Shown one piece after another: positions 1-10,311 of a stretch of 64,000 nt of DNA. Origin of the DNA: Peribolospora baueri. Its lineage: Eukaryota > Basidiomycota > Peribolosporomycetes > Peribolosporales > Peribolosporaceae. Position numbers and translations under genes: made by a program. Below the pieces are notes generated by a model. The model worked only from the letters and a program-made list of their open reading frames with translations. It was not told where the DNA came from and made no database searches. Positions within the stretch are counted from its first letter, which is position 1; each line of letters starts with the position of its first letter. The stretch is from positions 124,001-188,000 of the forward strand of contig JAMDHS010000023.1 in the NCBI GenBank assembly GCA_029717555.1, read 5' to 3'.

Positions 1-574
1 TGGCTTGATGCAGGCCTTCCGGCCACTTGCCGCTTTCCGCTTGCTCGCTTGCTCGCTGTTGACATCGGCGACGTGTATATTCCATCACCTTTCAAAGTCT
101 AGGTAGGACACGGTGCATTGGCCTACTACGCAGGCACGCAGGAAGGCAGGCAGGCAGGCAGTGTGGATCCTGCCAAAAGCTTGGATGAAGGCGGGCGGGC
201 GGGCGGACCCACCCGGACTCTGACGGACGTTCGGGCACGTTCGTTGTAGCTACGGGGATGTCGTATTGGGGGAAAGAGCAGAGAAGGGAACGGGGAAGGA
301 AGGCGGTCGGTGAAGAAAGAAACATATGTACGCGTTGGAAAGCAAGCCTGAAGCAGATAGGTTGAAAACGAAGGCGTAGGGCAGGAGGGGAGGTAAGGCG
401 GGAGAAAAGAAGTGGGGAAACCAGGGATGCGAGCCGTAACCGAACAGAACCGTGACGAGCCGAGCGGATGTCGGGCCTTGCCTTCTTCCTACCATCCCGT
501 CGGACAACACCGACCTGCCGCTAACCACCCATGAGATGCCAAACGACGACCGCGAGCGACCGAGGCAAGAGGGC
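1..574. other. Intergenic, downstream of RER1
   Basis: No gene was recognised here. The stretch holds simple-sequence DNA: a CAGG-type run near 136-162 and a GGGC-type run near 188-205. Translations on both strands are low-complexity and resemble no family I know. It should contain the RER1 3' UTR on the minus strand. Confidence 0.5.
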
Positions 575-1610
575 CTACGGGGCTCCGCCGTACCTTGCCT
601 TGCGACCAATGTCGAAAGGGATGTAACGATACTTGATCATATGCTTGATCTGCCGGCGCATGGTGAGGGCGAAGAGGAGGCAAAAGTAGATGAGGAGGAT
701 GGGCCAGTAGACGGGGACGTTGGTTGCCTCCGTTATGGTGCAAACGATGGAAATGAGCGTTGCTCGAGTTGCAGACAACCTGTGGAAGGGAGGGCAAAGA
801 ACGAGAAGAGTACGGGTGGCGAAAAGAAAAGCAATCCGTCAGTCGAATGACTCGGCAGCCGACGATGCGAAACGGAAACGGGGGAGCCCACCAGAACTAA
901 AACCCGATGGAAGCGCGGATATGAGAGGAAGGTCAGGACAGGGTGGATAAAGGGGGGAGCAAGTCAGCACCGTAAGCGCCCGCTGCCGAGCAGACCCGAC
1001 GGTCGCCATCCCGTTCCATTGCACCATCATGTCTGCCAATGTTTGCCACTGACCTTAAACTCGGGCAACCTGCGGATGAACGGTCTGAACTCCTCGTCCT
1101 TGGCCGAGCTGGGCAACCCGGGGGCGCCCTCTTCGACGTCCTCGGCCGCGAGGTCGGCCTCGAGGGAAGGGTCGAACTTGGGAGAGAGGAAGGCGAGGAA
1201 GAGGTTGAGGAGGTAGATGCCAAGGGCGTAGCAGACTAGATAGACGGGCAGGTCATGTCCATGGTCATGTTGATCAGAAAACGGTCGGGTACTCGGTAAA
1301 AAAAAGAAAAGAAAGAAGAATGCGGCTGCAACGCCACCGCGGCAGGGATCCGTGCGCGCCTGAAGGAACGGGCGAAAAGATGGCCACGGAGCTCACCGAT
1401 GTACCATCCCTGCGAAAAAAGAATCCTGAGGAGGAAAAGGAAGAGCAAGGCGCCAAAGCTGGTCCACCGATAGAGGACATGGGGCACGGTGCGGTCGAGA
1501 TAGACCTGGAACTGCTGTTGGAGGCGGCTGGTGTGGGCGAAGAAGGCCTCGGCCGGGTTTTCGTCGAAGCCGAGTCCATCGTCGGGTCTACCGTCGTCTG
1601 CGCGCATCAT
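575..1610 (-). CDS. RER1: RER1, Golgi-to-ER retrieval receptor
   Basis: Rer1 sits in the early Golgi and returns ER membrane proteins by recognising their transmembrane segments in COPI traffic. Exons by position are 1397-1610, 1054-1235, 892-896 and 575-779, giving 201 residues, close to the usual 190-200. Family blocks are visible: [20 protein letters not shown], then [18 protein letters not shown] (first membrane pair), [20 protein letters not shown], the [11 protein letters not shown] block, [13 protein letters not shown], and the tail [12 protein letters not shown]. The start is the first of two adjacent ATG codons (MMRADD). The conserved FKFW motif can be made only by inserting a 5-base exon (TTCTG) between two introns; without it the frame does not close. 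The gene is divergent from PRB1. The last four residues (GGAP) could be replaced if a further 3' intron exists. Confidence 0.93.
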
Positions 1611-2440
1611 CTTGGGCGGCGGTGAGGAAGGGGGTATAGGAAGCGCGGGAGGCGGAGAGGAGAAGGGAAGGAAACGGAGGCGAGGACGGAGATGGCAAAA
1701 ATAAACGCTTCGTGGTACGCTTGCGCTCTCTCTCGCTCTCGCTGGCCAGGCCAGGTACAACACGTCGCCGTCTCGAAGGTCGGGCTGCGGCGACGCCAGC
1801 TGGCGCACGTGATCGGTCGGAGAGGGTAGGGTTACCGGCTGGCCGGTGTCTGCGCAATCCACCCGTCCATCCGCATGCGGAACGGCTTGCTACCAATCGG
1901 GTATGATCGTGGGCACATTACGACATGTCGGACATACGCGGCCATACCGTGGACCGACGGTGGGCAGTGCTGAGCCGTGGAAGAAGAGGCGGGAGAACGC
2001 TTAGGACAAGGGGGCTGCATGTAGCTAGAACGCACGCGGACCGCTCCATTCGATGAGAGAAGAGAAGAGAGCGCGACTTGCTCAACGTCTTGCTTGCCTT
2101 GCCTTGCCTTGCTGTCTCTCACAAATGGGTCAAGGCCTGCTGCGGCGAGGGGATGTTGTCGGTCGGCCAGCCCCGCATACGCCGGCGTGTCGTCATGTGG
2201 CGAGTTGCCGCAGCGGGACCCGGGCTAGGCTTATCAGCTCACGCGAGCCATCGTCGGTCGTCGGTCGTCGACTTGTCTGTCTGTCTGCCCCCTTTCTGTC
2301 GCCGTCGTCGTCTCAACCACCACCACCATCCACACCACACCAACCACACACCAACCACACACCCTCGCTATCTTCTTTTCTTTTCTCGTTTGTTTCTCTT
2401 TCTGACGCATCGTCGTCGCCACCCCGCTCGGCATCCAGCC
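1611..2440. other. Divergent intergenic region RER1/PRB1
   Basis: Upstream region shared by RER1 (left) and PRB1 (right). It carries CTTGC tandem copies near 2090-2112, a GTCGTCG/TGTC repeat block near 2253-2288, and a CCA/CACA-rich pyrimidine-and-A stretch near 2315-2365, which probably belongs to the PRB1 5' UTR. No TATA box is convincing and no gene is seen. Confidence 0.5.
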
Positions 2441-4347
2441 ATGCTCCCCGCCCGCTTCCTCGCCCTCGTCGGCGCCACCCTCTCCTTCGGCGCCGCCGCC
2501 GTCCTCGCCTCGCCTCTTGCGCCGCCCATCGCTCATCGGCGCTCCGCTGACGGCGGCGACGTTGCCCCCCTCTCCACCCCCGAGGGCACCGAATCCATCC
2601 CCGACAGCTACATCGTCGTCTTCAAGCAGGGTACCCCCTCGAGCGTCGTCGACGACCACCACTCCGCCCTAGACTTTGCCCACCGCCAGGATCTCACCTC
2701 CCGTCGCCAGCTCCTCCCCGACGGCGACGCCTCCTTCCTTGACGCCTTCACCGGTCTCGGTCACAAGTACGACATCCCCGGCACCTTCCTCGGCTACTCC
2801 GGCAAGTTCACCCCTGACGTCCTTGAATTCATCCGCCGCCAGCCCGAGGTCGAGTACGTCGAGCGTGACTCCAAGGTGTGGACGCAGGAGATCCGCGATC
2901 CCGAGCAAGGCTACGGATCCATGATCTGGGATACGCCCGTGTCCACCAGCGATGTCGAGAACGGCGCCCCTTGGGTGAGTCGGCTGCCCGGTGCTGCCCT
3001 GTTGGGCAAGGCCGATCGATCGATCACTGGACGCGCCCCGGCCAGCGCTGACCTTCGCCTCTGTTTCGGTCGCGCTTGTTACAGGGTCTTGCCCGCATTT
3101 CGCACCGCAAGCCGCTTTCGTTCGGCACCTTCAACAAGTACCTCTTCGACCACCACGGCGGCGAGGGCGTCACCGCTTACGTCATCGACACCGGCGTCAA
3201 CATCGATCACGTCGAGTTCCAGGGCCGCGCCAAGTGGGGCAAGACCATCCCTCAGGGTGACACAGACAACGACGCCAACGGCCACGGCACTCACTGCGCT
3301 GTACGTCATCGCGCCCATTTTGGGGGCCGCACGTTCTACACATGTACGCTCACCCCCTTTTCCTCTTTGACAGGGCACCATCGCTTCGCGCGCCTACGGC
3401 GTCGCCAAAGCTGCTCAGGTCGTCGCCGTCAAGGTGCTCGGCTCGAACGGCTCGGGTTCCATGTCCGACGTCGTCGCCGGCGTCGCCTGGGCCGTCGACG
3501 ACGCGCTCGCCAAGGCCGCCTCGTACCTACGCAACCCAAACAGCGCGGAGGCCAAGAAGCATAAGGGCTTCGTTGCCAACATGAGCCTCGGTGGCGGCAA
3601 GTCTGAGACGCTTGAAAAGGTCGTCAACGCCGCCGTCGACAAGGGCCTTCACTTTGCCGTCGCCGCCGGAAACGAGAACAGCGACGCATGCAAGACGTCT
3701 CCCGCCGGCGCTGACAAGCCCATCACGGTGGGCGCGTCGACGATCAACGACGAGAGGGCGTACTTCTCCAACATCGGCAGCTGCGTCGACGTCTTCGCCC
3801 CCGGCCTCTCGATTCTGTCGACGTGGACCGGAGGCAACAAGACGACGAACAAGATCTCCGGCACTTCCATGGCCTCGCCTCACGTCTGCGGTCTTCTCGC
3901 GTACTTGCTGAGCATCTACCCGTCGGCCGAGTTCAACCCCGTCCTCGATAAGCAAGAGCCCGTGCTCGAGTCCGCCGAAGGGTCGACGACGAGCGTCTGG
4001 ACGCGTCTCTGGCAGCTGGCCGTCGGCCAACTCAGCTTCCTCAATGGCTTCGGCGGCGAGTCCTTCTTGCTCCCCAACGTCGCCCCCGTCCCCAAGCCCC
4101 CTTCGAAGCTGCCCAGCGCCATGACCCCCAAGGACCTCAAGGCCGCGCTCGTCCAGCTTTCCTCGAAGGACATACTCACTGACATCAACTCGGACACGCC
4201 CAACTTGCTCGGTGAGTAGTCGCGACCCCGACGTTTGCGGCCATCGCTCGCCCGTCGCCCGTTCTTAACATTTTTTTTCGTTTCCTCCGCGCGGCTTCCT
4301 TTCGCATAGTCTTCAACAATGCCACCATGCCCGCGAAGAAGCATTGA
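2441..4347 (+). CDS. PRB1: Vacuolar subtilisin-like serine protease (proteinase B, cerevisin)
   Basis: An endopeptidase of family S8, proteinase K/cerevisin type, normally matured in the vacuole and needed for bulk protein turnover. Exons are 2441-2974, 3085-3300, 3374-4211 and 4310-4347 (541 residues). Residues 1-22 form a signal peptide (LALVGATLSFGAAAVLA). An I9 propeptide follows with SYIVVFKQGTPSSVVDDHH. The catalytic triad is visible: Asp213 in AYVIDTGVNIDHVEF, His245 in NGHGTHCA and Ser415 in GTSMASPHVCG, with the oxyanion Asn in AVAAGNENSD. A 100-residue hydrophilic tail after the catalytic domain ends in the last small exon, MPAKKH. All three introns fall at phases that keep family blocks intact. 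The match to fungal Prb1 is strong through the block KKHKGFVANMSLGGGKS. Confidence 0.95.
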
Positions 4348-5067
4348 GGGTACCCCCGCCCAACCACCCGTCTGATTCGATCCCATCTCGACGATTCGTC
4401 GCTGTGGAGATCCGGCTTTTAACACGAGCCCACTTCCTTCCCGTTTTTGAAGTTTCTACATACACACGTGCAGCCCGGTTCCGATTTGTCCCTTGTCCAT
4501 CCGTCCATCCATCCATTCTTTTCATCCTCGTCCTTCCCACCTCCTCATGTAGCATCGTCAATGTCCTCGAGAATCCACAGAGTTTAGAAGAGAAAGAGAC
4601 GCGAGCGAGTGTGGCCTGGATGGAACGCAGGCGTTGGGGTGGTTGTGACTGTCTTTTTAAAAAGGCGACGAGGCCCCGTCTTTGCCCGCATGAACTGGGG
4701 TTCCGGTCGCACTCGTTCAGCTTGTCTTTTACGATGCGAAAAAAGATCTTTGTTAAGGACAGGACGGGTACAAGATAGGGTAGGTAGGATGGGATGCGCG
4801 GCTGACGTGCTTATGCTTGTGCTTGTTTCTTTTTTTCTTTCGCCGGTCGTATAGGGGACGAGAAGAGGTCTGCAGGCCGACGAGACGACGACAAGGCAAA
4901 AATACAAAGAAAGGAACTTGCTTGCTTGTGGCTAGGACGTAGGATGGGGAGGGGCGATGGATGGCTGCTGCGACGACGAACGAGTGGAGTTTTGAGGGGA
5001 AGGCCGTCCCGAGTTCCGTTTCGTCTCGTTTCGGGTCGAAGGCGCGGCACGGCGCGGCGCGGCGAGG
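4348..5067. other. Convergent intergenic region
   Basis: This lies between the 3' ends of PRB1 and the Sur7-like gene. It is rich in T-runs and CCAT/CATC repeats near 4495-4520, as expected for 3' UTRs. No coding region was recognised on either strand. Confidence 0.5.
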
Positions 5068-6306
5068 TCAAGCCAGGTAGTGAACCTCGGGGACGATCTT
5101 GAATCTCATCTCAGCGCCCCTCTGTCCTACCCCGTCCTTGGTGAACTGGTACGACTCTGCCCAAGGTGCGGGGGCTGGGGAAGCTGTGGTGGAGGACGGG
5201 GTTGCGGTGCGCTTGCGGCTGGACGTGAGGAGGATGGCGAGGACGAGGAGGAGGAAGGCGAGGGCGGTCCAGATGAGGTGGAAGGCGGTGCCGACGGTCA
5301 GCACGAGAGCGTCCTCGAGGAGACCGTGCCAGATCGAGTCAAAGGCGTTGACGGTCTTGCCGATGACGATGCGCAATGCTACAGCTGAGCCGAGGAGGAG
5401 GGTCCAGCCGAAAAGGAGGACGGCGACGGCGAGCTTTGTATAGAGGCGTAAGTGCTGGCCGGCCCTGCTGTCCGGAGCTGGGGACCATATGCGGGGGGAA
5501 GGGGAGAGGTGCGGGAGGGAGGAGGCGAGGTGGAGGAAGAAGGAGAGCGAGATGGCGAGGAGGGAGATGAAGAGGACGATCGACGAGCCGCGCGGGACGC
5601 TCGTCGGTAGCCGGGACGAGATGGAGGTAGACAGGCCTGAAAAGTCGAATTTCGGCTCGAAGCTCGGAGGCGTGCAGCGCACAGTCTCGCCTTGGGCCGA
5701 GCGGTAGCACGAGCCCAGTGGACCGATCCACAAGCCGCGGCCTTTCTGCACCAAAGCCAGCTCCGCCGTCCTGACGGCATTCAATGCGGTCAATTGCTCA
5801 GCGCCGTCGTCGACGAGCAGAGCGGCGCGCGCTTTGGGTGAATCTCCGCCACCGCCAACGGTCCGGGCGAGCACTCGCCGGCTGTTCACGGCATGCTCCT
5901 CTGTCGTGCCGGCATGCGAACCCGATTCTCCGTCGAGAGTGTGCTCCTCAGTGGTGCCGACATGCAGCGTGGAGGCGTCAAAGACGCGACGCTTCTCCGA
6001 ACCACCTTCCTCGGCCTTCTTGACGAGGGGCACAAGACCGCTCTTGGAGATGCTAAGACCCAGTCCGCCGTTGAGAATATGCTCCTCCGTCGTGCCGATG
6101 TGCAACGTCGAGGGGTCAAAGATACGGCGTGGGCGGACAAGCTCCCGCTCGAACAGCGAACTGGTGTTGGTTGAATTGGCGACCACCTGAAGGAGCGAGA
6201 CGGAAGTGTGGAAGGTGCGAGTGGGAGAAGTGAGGGCGAAAGTGACGAGGAGAACGGAGGTGAGATGGAGGAGGAGGGGAAGGACGCGGGTGAAGATGGG
6301 CCACAT
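5068..6306 (-). CDS. Sur7/PalI-family four-helix plasma membrane protein with outer-loop repeats
   Basis: A single-exon gene of 412 residues. The layout fits the Sur7/PalI(Rim9) family: helix 1 at about 8-28, a long outer loop, helix 2 at 242-262, helix 3 at 290-314, helix 4 at 333-362, and a short cytosolic tail. The loop carries the claudin-like signature GLWIGPLGSC (191-200) followed by Cys211, which would form the disulfide. Proteins of this family organise eisosome/MCC domains or sense alkaline pH with RIM21. The odd feature is an insertion at about 60-145 with two copies of RR[IV]FD.STLH.GTTEEH.L.G and a shorter third copy HAGTTEEHAV. It lies between helix 1 and the claudin motif, where relatives have little. 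Which subfamily it belongs to cannot be decided by eye. Confidence 0.75.
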   Translation of the reverse strand: MWPIFTRVLPLLLHLTSVLLVTFALTSPTRTFHTSVSLLQVVANSTNTSSLFERELVRPRRIFDPSTLHIGTTEEHILNGGLGLSISKSGLVPLVKKAEEGGSEKRRVFDASTLHVGTTEEHTLDGESGSHAGTTEEHAVNSRRVLARTVGGGGDSPKARAALLVDDGAEQLTALNAVRTAELALVQKGRGLWIGPLGSCYRSAQGETVRCTPPSFEPKFDFSGLSTSISSRLPTSVPRGSSIVLFISLLAISLSFFLHLASSLPHLSPSPRIWSPAPDSRAGQHLRLYTKLAVAVLLFGWTLLLGSAVALRIVIGKTVNAFDSIWHGLLEDALVLTVGTAFHLIWTALAFLLLVLAILLTSSRKRTATPSSTTASPAPAPWAESYQFTKDGVGQRGAEMRFKIVPEVHYLA

Positions 6307-7105
6307 GACGATGCGTCTTAGTCTCCCTGCTGGCGATGAAAGCGGCCTGCCGAAGATGGTGTTGAGCGAGGAATATGAAACCAGAAAGAGCGAGGAAATG
6401 ATAGAGGTGATGGAGCGGCCCTGCCGTCAACCAGTCAACCAGCAAACCGAGAAGAGCCCTGTGAGGAGAATGAAAGTGTGGAATGAAGTTGGGGTGGGAG
6501 GAGACGAGCTCGTAGACGCATCGAAGAGCTATATAAGTACCCGACTTGGTTCAAAGGAGCGAGAAGCAGGAAGGGGTCTGGATGAGTGGACAAAGGGGAA
6601 CGGTGACATCGCCTGGTCAGCGACCTAATCAGCGTCGCCATCGTCACCCTCGCCGCCGTTCCGGGCTCAGGACAATGACGGGCTCAGAGCATGCCCTGGA
6701 GTGACGTTCTGAAGGTGCCCACGCCGTCGTGTACACGAAGGAGGGGTCATGCTCATGTAGTGAAGACAAGCCCTTGGCCGAGGGCATCGACAACGTCGTC
6801 GTCCGCCAACAGAGCGAGAACAAAACCTGCGGTTACGATACTGTCGACTGCGGCCGTCTCGGAATAACCCTTACGCGCGCATTATAGGGTTCCCTTTAAC
6901 CACTTTGGCCGTCAGCCCCCTCGCATCCTTTCAATTCCGCGATTCGTGGTATTCGATCCAAGTCAAGTAGAAAGTAATGCAGAGGACGTCAGCGCTCCCT
7001 CTCTCGGAGACGCTCGAACCCAGTTACGTATATGTTCAATTCCAGAACGGTTTCCTTTCCTTTCCCTTCCTTCCCCTCGGCCCGGCCTGCCCTGCCTGTT
7101 ACCCT
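6307..7105. other. Intergenic region upstream of the Sur7-like gene and downstream of coronin
   Basis: It contains the promoter of the Sur7-like gene (right to left) and the 3' UTR of coronin. ORFs here are short and match no known family. Apart from the TATA-like element I see nothing specific. Confidence 0.45.
6530..6535 (-). promoter_or_regulatory. Possible TATA element of the Sur7-like gene
   Basis: TATATA within TTATATAGC on the minus strand, about 225 bases upstream of the start codon. The position is plausible if the 5' UTR is long; there is no other support. Confidence 0.3.
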
Positions 7106-9750
7106 TCAGCTCGTCAACAGCTCCGCCACCTTGCGCTGGTTGACCTTCAGCTTCTCGTTCTCGAGCTCGAGCTTACGAATGACGGCGTCTCGCTCAGCGA
7201 GCTGGGCCTTGAGGTTATCAACCTCTCGCTGCAAACTCGCCGACGACTACCAGACGGCGGGAACAAGAGTGGATAGAGCAGAAGCCAGGCAGAGGAAGCG
7301 TCAGCGTGATGTCCTGATTAAGGAAACTTGCAAGAAACTCACCCCGACAGACGATCCATTCGCTGCTTCTTTAAGAGCAGCAAGCGTACTTCCGCTCTCC
7401 TGCGGCGGTAACGCGCTGACCGCGGAAACCGCGGAGGCAGGTGTAGGGGTCGCCACCGGAGGCTGCGCGGGAGAAGCGGCAGGAGCGGCAGCGGCAGCGG
7501 GTGCAGGGGCAAGAGCGCTGGCCGTCGGGGTCGGCGCAAGGAGAGGGCTAGCGCTACGAGGAGAGTTGCCCTGGCTTGTCGACGGCGCACCGGCAGTGGC
7601 GTTGATGGGAGCGAGCTTGGGCGCCTCGGTGGGTTTGCTCGCGACACTGGAGCCGGTGTCGAAGTGAAAGAGGTTCGGTGTAGCCGTCTTACCAGCAAAG
7701 AACTCGTCGGCGGTGAGCGCCGGGACGGAAGAAGGAGCAGGTGGGAAGATGTCTGACTGGAAAGTCTCGGCACGACGGGGCACGATGAAGGAGATCGGTT
7801 CGATGAGGCTGATGACCAACAAGGGGAATAGAAGAAAATGCAATATTCGTTCGAAGTCAGCCTCCCCAGACTGCTCTGTCAAACTAGGAGTTATGTTAAG
7901 GAGCCACTCACTTTCCGGTACACTTGTACGCCCGGGCAATCTCATTTTCGTTAAAGTTGACGGCGCGTCGTGGGACGAAGCCCATGCCTCGCTGCGGGTC
8001 AGAGCTCTTGTACTCGCTAAGGTAGTACAGGTCGTCATTCTCCAGTTCGTAGTATCGGATGTTGCCATCACTGCGAAGGCAAGGTCGTCAAAAGACAAAG
8101 AGGCATCTCAGTCGTATCAAGAGGAACTAGAGACGTTCAAAAGAGCAAAATGCTTACCCCTTGCCAGCTGATTATTGCGAGAGAAGGGGCAGATGAGAAA
8201 AATTAGCCCCCATCGCAGCCATCTCCGCTGACTGTCTCAACTAGCCGCGACTCACCAAGGAAGACGATGTTATTATCGCTCCAGAAAGGCATAGTGACAC
8301 CCGAGCTAGTGTCTAGGGTGACGGACTTCAAGGGCTTGCTGATGTTGCCCGAGTCCCAGAGGAAGAGCTGACGGTCGCTCATCTTGCTGAACCCCGTGGT
8401 GACGATGCGATCCAAGTTACCGCACCAAGCTACGCGGGCGCCCTTGATGCCTCCGTGGCCCTCGGAAACCTGTACGTGCCCGCCAGACGTGCGCGTGTCG
8501 AAGAGTCGGAACTTGCGGTCGCGGCAAGTCGCGGCGAGGAGGGAGCCCGTCCAGTTGAAGGAGAGAGACTGGATAGTGTCGGTGAAGCCGGAGAGCGAGA
8601 CGGGCGAGGTGGACTTCTCGATGTCCCAAAGTCGGATGATGTGGTCGCCGCCCGCTGTCGCGAGGACGTTCGCCGCGGTGGGATGGAACAAAACATGGCC
8701 GATTTTCCTGTCGGTGGTCGACGCCGAGCAGAACGTTCAAAAACATCCAACAGACGCGAGCAGCAGTTCCTCAATCGGGTGGGCGTTGCACAAACACCAG
8801 CCATGGGGAGCGTGCGAAAGGCACTCCTTCCAAACAAGAGCTCACCTGCCACCACCTCCAAGCTTCCCAGTCGGTGCGAGATCCTGGGCTTCCGTCTTAG
8901 GCTTTTGCGCGCCAGGAGGTCCCTCCTTCTCATCAAGCTGGTCGAAGATGTGCTCGTCGATCTTCCACAGTAAGGCGCTACCATCCTCCGAACCAGAGGC
9001 GACAAGATCGTCGTCGAAGGGCGACCAGCTTGTGTCGAGCACCGGGGCCGTATGTCCTCGGCAGAGAGGGAAGACGTCCGGGAGCTTGCCTACTCGGGAT
9101 TGAGGTATCACCGCAAAGGCGCCGCCTCCCGAAGCTTGCCAGTTGACGGCGATGTATTTCTATTGGAGGAGCAACGCGGCAATGGGTTAGAATAGGAGCT
9201 CACAAACTGATCAGAGGCACGAATCGACTGAACCTACCGAGTTGGCCGTTACAAGGTTGGTGTCCCAAGCTAGTGCCGTCGCAACGCAGACCCAGTGAAG
9301 CAGACCAAAATCGTCTCAGCCTCATCTTCGGCGCCAAACGTCTTCCTTCAGCGATGAGCAAAGCGACGACTTACCATTGGCGGACACCTACACAATGCCG
9401 ACATGAACCGATTGGGTCGAAGACGATCGGATTAGCGAGAACAGCCCCGTCCCGCCTAGCCTGACTTTCCATTGCAAGCCGGCCATCATCCCGTCGATTA
9501 TCCGCCATTCCTCCTCCCCTAACCTACCTTGACGTTATCATAGCTGGCCTCCTTCTTCGCAGGCGCCCCATAGACGTGCCTGCAGGTGCAAGTTTGCCAG
9601 AGAAGGTTACAGATCGCGTTACTCAACCCGCTGACTCAGGGCCGGCTGGCCCGGCAAGAAACGTGGAACCATGCCTCATCACGCAAGGTGCATCCAGGCG
9701 GGCAGGTTAGATACTCGCCTGTACTTCGAAGGTCGGACGAAGCGACTCAT
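7106..9750 (-). CDS. CRN1: Coronin, actin-binding WD40 protein
   Basis: Coronin bundles actin filaments and regulates Arp2/3 in cortical patches. Ten exons are supported: 9719-9750, 9528-9579, 9375-9387, 9238-9269, 8846-9159, 8707-8256, 8158-8167, 7912-8070, 7343-7808 and 7106-7246 (556 residues). The N-terminus MSRFVRPSKYRHVYGAPAKK is the family signature. WD40 blades follow, with DTSWSPFDDDLVASGSEDG, LATAGGDHIIRLWDIEK and SDRQLFLWDSGN, then DGNIRYYELEND and the coronin extension EPISFIVPRRAETFQSDIFP. A variable Pro/Ala-rich linker comes next, and a C-terminal coiled coil (LQREVDNLKAQLAERDAVIR) for trimerisation or Arp2/3 contact. Exons of 13 and 10 bases and a GC-AG first intron are needed. 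All phases close. Confidence 0.94.
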
Positions 9751-10311
9751 GATGGCTGCGCTATCGACTTGAAACTAGCCGTCTCTTCCTGGTCGCCTAT
9801 CCAAGCTGACCTTAGCCTGAGCTGTTCTGAAGAGTGCTAAGCAGTGCGATGCGAGGGGTTGCGATGCGGTGGCAGTTGGTATGGAGGAAGTGCTCCCAGT
9901 TGGATACTAGGTTTCCAGGGCGAGGAAGAAGGAAGGCGAAGGTGGTAACCGAGGTCGGGCGATGGGCTGGAGCTGACTGCTGCGGCAAGTAGCGCCTTCG
10001 AATGATGAGCTGGACGGCGTCCACCCGACCAAATAAAATTCTCGGGGCCGTCGTTGCTTCTTCGGCGACGACCATCACGCTCGCTGGCCTTCACACATGA
10101 CATGACCTTCGCATGAGCTCGGAGATGGCGCCATATTGACACGCCGAGGTGATGTCCTCTCACATCAGCGCCTTCCCCTCGAAGCACACGTCAACGGACG
10201 GGTTGGTCGTGAAATGTCCGCTTTTCATTCCATGATCACTACAGGCAGAAAGCCACTCCATCTGCCCTTTCTCCGCTCTTCGCATTTCGACGACGCCCCC
10301 GTAGACCGATC
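9751..10311. other. Intergenic, coronin promoter and lectin 3' end
   Basis: Both flanking genes are on the minus strand, so this stretch holds the coronin promoter and the lectin 3' UTR. No gene or repeat stands out. Confidence 0.45.

Noticed and set aside
2278-2365. CCA/CACA-rich array upstream of PRB1, checked as a possible CRISPR or satellite
   Set aside because: Units are short, irregular and adjacent, with no spacers; it is ordinary simple sequence in a leader.
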